Of a DNA stretch of 10,984 nt, positions 6,772-10,984 are shown one piece after another. Position numbers and translations under genes: made by a program. Origin of the DNA: Archaeoglobaceae archaeon (GTDB lineage: Archaea; Halobacteriota; Archaeoglobi; Archaeoglobales; Archaeoglobaceae); assembly GCA_025058955.1 (NCBI GenBank), contig JANXDV010000029.1, positions 1 through 10,984 on the forward strand. The letters are read 5' to 3'. A model generated the notes under the pieces. That model saw nothing but the letters and a program-made list of their open reading frames with translations. It was not told where the DNA came from and did not search any database. Position 1 is the stretch's first letter; each line of letters starts with the position of its first letter.

Positions 6772-7383
6772 TTAAATAAATCCCCAAGAGCTTAGCCATC
6801 CAGTAAAACCGCCATATAAAAGCTGAGCTGCAAAAGCTGCTATTATGATCGTCATGAATCGACTTATCGCCCTAACTCCGTTTATTCCAAGGATCCTTAT
6901 GAGCAACTCAGAAGATCTTAGCAGTAGATAAGCCAAAAATACCACGATGAAGATGCTGAAAAGCAAAGAATACAATGAGACAGTCTTGGAGAGAACTATT
7001 ACTGTCGTCATGGTCCCAGGACCAAGCAATAAAGGCGTTGCAATTGGAACGATCGCTATTTCATCTCCCGCCTCAACCGTTTTTGTCCTTGGTAGCCCAC
7101 CAAGCATGTCTACCGCAATTACCATCAAAAGAATTCCTCCACCAATTTGTAGACTGAAAACACTCACTTTGAAAAATTCAAGGATCAAACTCCCGCCAAT
7201 AGCCAAAATTATGGCTAAAAGTAGAACAGTTATAATCGATTGCTTCACAACCCTATGCCTTTTACTGCGATCCATACTTTCCGTGAGAGACAAGAACGTT
7301 GGTATAACTCCTACTGGATTTAGCACCGCAAAGATCTGTCCCGTGATCGATAGGATCTGGATTATAGCTTCTAAGAATTCCAT
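6772..7383 (-). CDS. MarC family integral membrane protein
   Basis: A 203-residue membrane protein with about six hydrophobic helices, matching the MarC (UPF0056) family in length and motifs. The motifs seen are the NPVG motif at residues 22-25 in the first helix, the glycine-rich LQIGGGILLMVIAVDMLGG at 78-96, and PIATPLLLGPGTMTT at 113-127, with the family's conserved proline and GPG. MarC proteins were once linked to multiple antibiotic resistance in E. coli, but that link was not upheld. Some archaeal members are reported as neutral amino acid transporters, so amino acid transport is possible but not shown here. The start has a good ribosome binding site (AAGGGGAG, nine bases upstream), unlike the leaderless genes nearby. 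It is divergent from the TctA gene. Confidence 0.9.
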   Translation of the reverse strand: MEFLEAIIQILSITGQIFAVLNPVGVIPTFLSLTESMDRSKRHRVVKQSIITVLLLAIILAIGGSLILEFFKVSVFSLQIGGGILLMVIAVDMLGGLPRTKTVEAGDEIAIVPIATPLLLGPGTMTTVIVLSKTVSLYSLLFSIFIVVFLAYLLLRSSELLIRILGINGVRAISRFMTIIIAAFAAQLLYGGFTGWLSSWGFI

Positions 7384-7461
7384 ATTTTGCTTCTCCCCTT
7401 CTTCAGAACATAGAACTTGATATAAATCTTTTCTGAATCAAAAATTTTTTAAATTTGCTCA
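7384..7461. promoter_or_regulatory. Divergent promoter region of marC and the TctA-family gene
   Basis: This 78-base region holds TATAAAT at 7421-7427, readable as TTTATATC for marC and centred about 41 bases before its ATG. That would give a short leader containing AAGGGGAG (7393-7400). A second AT-rich element with core TTTAAA at 7448-7453 sits only 11 bases before ATG 7462 but 26.5 bases before ATG 7477, so it fits a leaderless TctA message starting at the second methionine. The two promoters therefore appear separate, in contrast to the single box between livK and livG. Confidence 0.5.
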
Positions 7462-8691
7462 ATGTTAGAGAGGAGCATGATCGTTGGAGCTTTAATAGGC
7501 TCCTTTCTTGGAGTTGTCGCTGGCTCTATTCCAGGATTGCACAGCAATACTTTTTCAGCTCTCATCGTTTCTACATCTGCATTTTTATATCTTCACTTCT
7601 CTCCTGAAGATGTTTTAGCCATGATAATATCGTCTGCGGTAGCTTATACAATTTCAAACATCATTCCGACAACTTTTCTCGGCGTTCCAAGCGAGGACAC
7701 CGCAATTGGAGTTCTACCGACCCATAAAATGGTTCTTGAAGGTCGTGGATTCGAGGCTTTATCGATTTCTTGCTTTTCTTCTTTTTTATCAATACTAATC
7801 AGCATCCCTCTATTCTACACCGCAATTTTGGTCGGCAAAAATTATGAATTCTTCAAAAATATAACTCCCTTTGTCTTATTCTTTGTTGCATTCCTGCTGA
7901 TCATGAGCGAAGAAGCGGAAGAGTTTGAAGGCAGTCTATCCGCTTGGAGAAAAAGATCATATGCATTCCTCGTTTTTTTAGTTTCGGGTTTTTTGGGATA
8001 CATTTCCTTAGAGAGATCGGAAATTGCTGAGATAAATCCCGCAGGTTCAGTTCTATTACCTCTGTTAACGGGTCTATTTGGAGCTCCTGTTTTGATCATC
8101 TCGATCTTCACGAGATCTTCCAAAATTCCAAAACAAGAAATGAAATTAGCCTTTCCAGAAATACCTACAGCTATAAAAGGCTCCTTAGCTGGATTTTTCG
8201 TCTCTATATTCCCCGGGATAAGTAGCGGGGTTGCAACGGTTGTATCCTCCTTAGGAGAGAGAAGCGATAAGGGCTACATAATTGCAATGAGTTCTGCAAA
8301 CACCGCAAATGCAATTCTTTGCTTTTTTATGCTTATTGCCATTGAGAAAACAAGAAGCGGTTCAGCTGACGCTTTGAAAACGTTAAATCTAATTCCGAGC
8401 TTTTCAGAGATTGCTATTTTGTCTCTACTCTCTGGGATCATCGCGCTCATATCCACGATCGCAATTGGCTATATTGTCGCTACTAAGATCGACTCCATCG
8501 ACGGAAGAAAGTTGTCCCTACTCGTTTTTATCCTACTAATGATCCTCGTATTCATATTAACTGGCTTTTTTGGATTAGCGGTCTTCTTTTCTTCAATACC
8601 AATAGGACTTTCAACGCAATTCCTTGGTGTGAAAAGAACGAATTGTATGGGCTGTTTGATCTTACCAGTAATAAATTGGTATTTGGTATAA
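7462..8691 (+). CDS. TctA-family (DUF112) integral membrane protein, archaeal stand-alone type
   Basis: A 409-residue protein with about ten or more hydrophobic helices, related to TctA, the large permease subunit of tripartite tricarboxylate transporters. Two matching glycine-proline segments reveal an internal repeat. GSFLGVVAGSIPG is at residues 13-25 and GSLAGFFVSIFPG at 240-252, each with PG at the same offset. Other family features are TTFLGVPSEDTA (70-81) and LLPLLTGLFGAP (198-209). No TctB or TctC gene is nearby, so this is probably the archaeal stand-alone type (the predicted TctA group I know as COG1784), with unknown substrate. ATG 7477 (M6) is an alternative start: it lies 26.5 bases after a TATA-like core and would begin MIVGALIG, directly at the first repeat. 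It converges on the small gene at 8709 with 17 bases between. Confidence 0.87.
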   Translation: MLERSMIVGALIGSFLGVVAGSIPGLHSNTFSALIVSTSAFLYLHFSPEDVLAMIISSAVAYTISNIIPTTFLGVPSEDTAIGVLPTHKMVLEGRGFEALSISCFSSFLSILISIPLFYTAILVGKNYEFFKNITPFVLFFVAFLLIMSEEAEEFEGSLSAWRKRSYAFLVFLVSGFLGYISLERSEIAEINPAGSVLLPLLTGLFGAPVLIISIFTRSSKIPKQEMKLAFPEIPTAIKGSLAGFFVSIFPGISSGVATVVSSLGERSDKGYIIAMSSANTANAILCFFMLIAIEKTRSGSADALKTLNLIPSFSEIAILSLLSGIIALISTIAIGYIVATKIDSIDGRKLSLLVFILLMILVFILTGFFGLAVFFSSIPIGLSTQFLGVKRTNCMGCLILPVINWYLV

Positions 8692-8700
8692 AAAAATAAA
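8689..8700 (-). terminator. Possible T-rich terminator of the small membrane protein gene
   Basis: Just past the stop of the 8709-9026 gene, the minus strand reads TTTATTTTTTTA. Archaeal termination often uses such T-rich tracts without a hairpin. For the opposite TctA transcript, runs of five to six T lie at about 8713-8742, inside the convergent gene. Support is from composition only. Confidence 0.3.
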
Positions 8701-8708
8701 GAGATTAA

Positions 8709-9026
8709 TCACTTTTTCTCTTCAGTTTTTTGTGGTTTTTTCTTTTTGCTCTCTAAGGCATCTCCGATTACTGTTCCAACGATGAAGAAGAGTGCAAAGA
8801 TTACAACTATAAACAAGATCCCAATCGTTGCGCCTATGGTTGCCTTGATCACCGAAACCTCAGGGGCGATGAAGCTGATCAACAGTCCAACGATCACACC
8901 GATTATAATGCCTATCAAAATAGCCTTCTTCAGTATTGCAACTCTGTTCTCCTTGCCTGGCTTTGCGTATCCGTAGATCACTCCCAAAACGAGCATTAAA
9001 ACCGCAATATACAGATCCAACGCCAT
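8709..9026 (-). CDS. Small three-helix membrane protein of unknown function
   Basis: A 105-residue protein with three predicted membrane segments: about residues 5-20, 35-54 and 62-88. A short basic loop (AKPGKENRVAILKK) lies between the first two. It ends in a strongly charged, lysine-rich tail (ESKKKKPQKTEEKK) that should face the cytoplasm. Small GxxxG-like repeats (IGIIIGVIVG, IGATIGI) suggest tight helix packing. I do not recognise a family. It lies downstream of porB on the same strand, but a TATA-like TTTTATAA is centred 26.5 bases before its ATG, so it is probably transcribed on its own as a leaderless message rather than as part of the por operon. A GAGG lies only three bases before the ATG, too close for a normal ribosome binding site. 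Confidence 0.75.
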   Translation of the reverse strand: MALDLYIAVLMLVLGVIYGYAKPGKENRVAILKKAILIGIIIGVIVGLLISFIAPEVSVIKATIGATIGILFIVVIFALFFIVGTVIGDALESKKKKPQKTEEKK

Positions 9027-9048
9027 GATCCTCGGGAGATCTGAGGTA

Positions 9049-9056
9049 TTATAAAA
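9049..9056 (-). promoter_or_regulatory. TATA box of the small membrane protein gene
   Basis: The minus strand reads TTTTATAA, preceded by purine-rich GAAAGAAAA, with its centre 26.5 bases before the ATG at 9026. It sits between the porB stop and the small gene, which argues for a separate transcript. Confidence 0.55.
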
Positions 9057-9072
9057 TTTTCTTTCAGAATTT

Positions 9073-9921
9073 TTAATTTCCAGAAAGTCCCTTTAAGACT
9101 TTCCACTCCTCCTCGATCGCCTCCTCTATTGCTCGCAAATCCTCATCACTTAAATGTTCAAATCTACCCTGTGATCTCAAGTAGTCAGAAAGCGGAATCC
9201 TATTCTTCTTTTCCGCATACTTTCTCCCGATTCCTGAAAAATTCAACTTTCTTTCATAAAACTCAAATAGAATCCATGCTCCACTCATTACCGCCTTTCT
9301 CGCCATCTCTATTGTCTTCTCACTCGGAAATCTCCATCCCGGGGGGCAAGGACAGTGGATCTGTATAAATCTAAAGCCATTTATCTCTCCAGCTTTTCTG
9401 AACTTCCTTCTAAGATCTTCGATGTAGCCAACGGTAGCGGTTGCGACGTAATCCACTCTGTGGGCGATCATGATGAGAGCCAAATTTCTCTTCTCTTCCC
9501 CCTTCCCCATCGGAGATGTGCTCGTTTTTGCCATCCAGAAAGTGCTAAGGCTTGCTTGAGTCCCTGTATTCATATAAGCTTCGTTATCAACAACAATAGT
9601 AATCAGATCATCCTTTCTAACCGCGGAAGCACTAAGGGTTGCAAAGCCTATGTCTGCAGCACCATCACCCATCCAAGCAACGACATTTGCTTTTACCCCC
9701 GTTCTTTTGTAAGCTTCCTTTACACCACAGGCAACAGCGTTTGTTGAAGCAAAGGGAACATGTATCACAGGGATCTTCATCGCTGAATTCGGGTGAAGCC
9801 CAGCAACCACCGTAGAACAGCCAGCAGGCATCACAAGCACAGGATTTTCAATCTCATCTAAACATCTCATTGCGAGAGAAATTGGGCAACCTTGACAGCT
9901 CGTATTTCCGGGTAGGATCAT
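9073..9921 (-). CDS. porB: 2-oxoacid (pyruvate-type):ferredoxin oxidoreductase, beta subunit
   Basis: A 282-residue beta subunit that binds thiamine diphosphate and an iron-sulfur cluster. With PorA it oxidatively decarboxylates a 2-oxoacid to acyl-CoA while reducing ferredoxin in the cytoplasm. Cluster ligands are probably Cys9 and Cys12 (CQGC), Cys35 (PAGC) and Cys192 (CPPGW). The thiamine motif runs from GDG at 85-87 to Asn113, followed by DNEAYMNTGTQ. The segment after it, STFWMAKTSTSPMGKG, departs from the usual STPYGAWTTTSPVGK of pyruvate enzymes, so the substrate may not be pyruvate. The start is ATG 9921: it overlaps the porA stop as ATGA and has AAGGAG eight bases upstream. A GTG at 9930 in the same frame begins inside that AAGGAG and is therefore unlikely. 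Confidence 0.9.
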   Translation of the reverse strand: MILPGNTSCQGCPISLAMRCLDEIENPVLVMPAGCSTVVAGLHPNSAMKIPVIHVPFASTNAVACGVKEAYKRTGVKANVVAWMGDGAADIGFATLSASAVRKDDLITIVVDNEAYMNTGTQASLSTFWMAKTSTSPMGKGEEKRNLALIMIAHRVDYVATATVGYIEDLRRKFRKAGEINGFRFIQIHCPCPPGWRFPSEKTIEMARKAVMSGAWILFEFYERKLNFSGIGRKYAEKKNRIPLSDYLRSQGRFEHLSDEDLRAIEEAIEEEWKVLKGLSGN

Positions 9922-10984
9922 AAATACCACTCCTTACTTAGCTTACCGCTCATAAAATCCTTAAAAATCCTATAGAAATCATCAACGCCAACATCCACTC
10001 CACCAAGTCCCGCAACCACGTTTTTAGCTTCAATACCACATGAAGAGACTTCTATCCCAAGAACACCGCGGAAATCGCTGTTAGCCTTATCTATAACGAG
10101 AGCTTCTCCGCTTAAATCTTTAATTGCCTTTTTTGGAAAAGGTCTTAAGAACCTGAGCCTTAACAATCCAATCTTGAAGCCTTCTTCCCTTAGCAAGTCT
10201 ACCGCATCCTTTGCATCTCCACACCATCCACCCATCATTACCACTACGAAATCCGCATCTTCAAGCTTGTATCTCTCCACTAGTCCACCATGGCTTCCAA
10301 AGTCTTTATCGGTTTTCTCAATTACTTCTGCTGAATTTTCCAAATCTAAAGCAAGATCATATCTTGCCTTCATCCTCGCTTTACCCATTGTCACCGCATT
10401 CACCGCAAACTGATCCCAAGGGAGCACCTTGTAAGCTTGTCTTCTTTTAGGAAGCTTTGGCTCCCAGATCTCTACAACTTCTGCGGTATGGCTCATGGTA
10501 AAAGCATCTATTCCTACTGCAAATGGAATGTTTACTTCTTCACTCACACAAAAAGCTTGTAAAGTCATGTCAAACGCTTCTTGAGCGTTTTCAGCCATCC
10601 CTATGATCCAGCCCGCATCTCTTAGTAAAACGATGTCAGTGTGATCTCCATGAATGTTCCAAGGAGCACCGATCGATCTTGTAGCAACAGCCATCACAGC
10701 TGGAAGCCTTGAACCAGCGATCCACCAGCACATTTCGAACATGTAAGCAAGTCCATGGCTTGAAGTGGCTGTGAAAACCCTTGCTCCAGCAGTCGCAGCT
10801 CCATGGATTACCGCCATTGCGGAATGCTCAGATTCTACTCGGACAAAGCTTGAATTCAATTCTCCTCTTGCTATCATTCCCGCTATTCTCTCCACTATTG
10901 GAGATTGCGGAGTTATTGGGTAAGCTGCAACTACGTCTGGCTTTGCAATTTTTACAGCCTCAGCTACCGCTTCGTTGCTCGTAA
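9918..10984 (-). CDS. porA: 2-oxoacid (pyruvate-type):ferredoxin oxidoreductase, alpha subunit (N-terminus outside window)
   Basis: The frame is open to the right edge, and 354 residues are visible, beginning TSNEAVAEAV. A GTG at 10895 is not the start, because the residues before it (KPDVVAAYPITPQSPIVE) are the conserved N-terminal segment of PorA. Only a few residues should be missing. The alpha subunit carries the pyrimidine-side domain: YPITPQ, then FVRVESEHSA, FTATSSHGLAYM and GAPWNIHGDHTD, and the internal domain near VVVMMGGWCGDAKDAVDLLR. It provides substrate- and CoA-binding surfaces and pairs with PorB. In archaea such enzymes usually also have gamma and delta (ferredoxin-like) subunits; these are not in the window and would be expected upstream, past the right edge. 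The stop overlaps the porB start (ATGA), so the two are coupled. Confidence 0.93.
   Translation of the reverse strand, partial: TSNEAVAEAVKIAKPDVVAAYPITPQSPIVERIAGMIARGELNSSFVRVESEHSAMAVIHGAATAGARVFTATSSHGLAYMFEMCWWIAGSRLPAVMAVATRSIGAPWNIHGDHTDIVLLRDAGWIIGMAENAQEAFDMTLQAFCVSEEVNIPFAVGIDAFTMSHTAEVVEIWEPKLPKRRQAYKVLPWDQFAVNAVTMGKARMKARYDLALDLENSAEVIEKTDKDFGSHGGLVERYKLEDADFVVVMMGGWCGDAKDAVDLLREEGFKIGLLRLRFLRPFPKKAIKDLSGEALVIDKANSDFRGVLGIEVSSCGIEAKNVVAGLGGVDVGVDDFYRIFKDFMSGKLSKEWYL
9930..9935 (-). promoter_or_regulatory. Ribosome binding site of porB, deciding its start
   Basis: The minus strand reads AAGGAG, eight bases before ATG 9921. The competing GTG at 9930 uses the last G of this site as its first base and so could not be served by it. 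Confidence 0.7.

Noticed and set aside
6751..6780. AT-rich palindromic stretch between marC and the DUF333 gene
   Set aside because: Very low complexity; it is about 60 bases from the DUF333 start, so it is not its TATA box, and no hairpin terminator is convincing.
6947..7420. 157-codon plus-strand open frame antisense to marC
   Set aside because: It lies across the well-supported MarC gene and its promoter; its translation has no recognisable domain and a composition typical of antisense frames of membrane proteins.
7842..8123. 93-codon minus-strand open frame inside the TctA gene
   Set aside because: Antisense to a strongly coding membrane protein; no domain or start signal.
8213..8231. 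CCCCG/CGGGG inverted repeat
   Set aside because: Inside the TctA coding sequence at the conserved PGISSG segment; explained by codon choice, and no T-run follows.
9355..9747. 130-codon plus-strand open frame inside porB
   Set aside because: Antisense to conserved PorB motifs, with no promoter or ribosome binding site and no recognisable family.
9922..9930. GTG start for porB three codons upstream
   Set aside because: The GTG is part of the AAGGAG ribosome binding site that serves ATG 9921, which also forms the ATGA overlap with porA.

Overview
The window looks archaeal, most likely from an Archaeoglobales-type euryarchaeon (Archaeoglobus, Ferroglobus or Geoglobus relatives). This placement is inferred from gene content and promoter style. 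Several genes have an archaeal TATA box centred 25 to 27 bases before the start codon, so their transcripts would be leaderless. Genes inside operons instead carry GGTGA, GAGGT or GGAG ribosome binding sites. The gene set also fits: a ferredoxin-dependent 2-oxoacid oxidoreductase, a methanogen-type thymidylate synthase fold, a stand-alone TctA (DUF112) membrane protein and a MarC protein. There are no RNA genes, CRISPR arrays or insertion sequences that I can see, and no gene-free stretch longer than about 80 bases.

Layout, left to right. Positions 1-258 hold the 3' end of an unrecognised plus-strand gene. Positions 242-4676 hold a complete ABC importer of the branched-chain amino acid (LIV/HAAT) type. 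It is split into two divergent units: livK-livH-livM on the minus strand and livG-livF on the plus strand. Both leave a 51-base region with one near-symmetric TATA element. Positions 4673-5923 encode a 416-residue protein that I read as two tandem thymidylate synthase folds, the first without its catalytic cysteine. Upstream of it on the same strand is a secreted, cysteine-rich DUF333 protein (5947-6708), and then a MarC membrane protein (6772-7383). Divergent from marC is a TctA-family permease (7462-8691). Convergent to that is a small three-helix membrane protein (8709-9026) with its own promoter. The right end (9073-10984) holds porB and most of porA, coding for the beta and alpha subunits of a pyruvate-type 2-oxoacid:ferredoxin oxidoreductase. 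The remainder of porA, and probably the gamma and delta genes, lie past the right edge.

Function. The five Liv genes form one importer for amino acids or similar small organic solutes. The PorAB enzyme oxidises a 2-oxoacid to an acyl-CoA and reduces ferredoxin. An amino-acid importer and a 2-oxoacid oxidoreductase would suit growth on organic acids, but the two lie about 5 kb apart and nothing in the sequence links them directly. The most unusual item is the tandem thymidylate synthase-like protein, which looks like a built-in pseudo-dimer with one active and one dead site.
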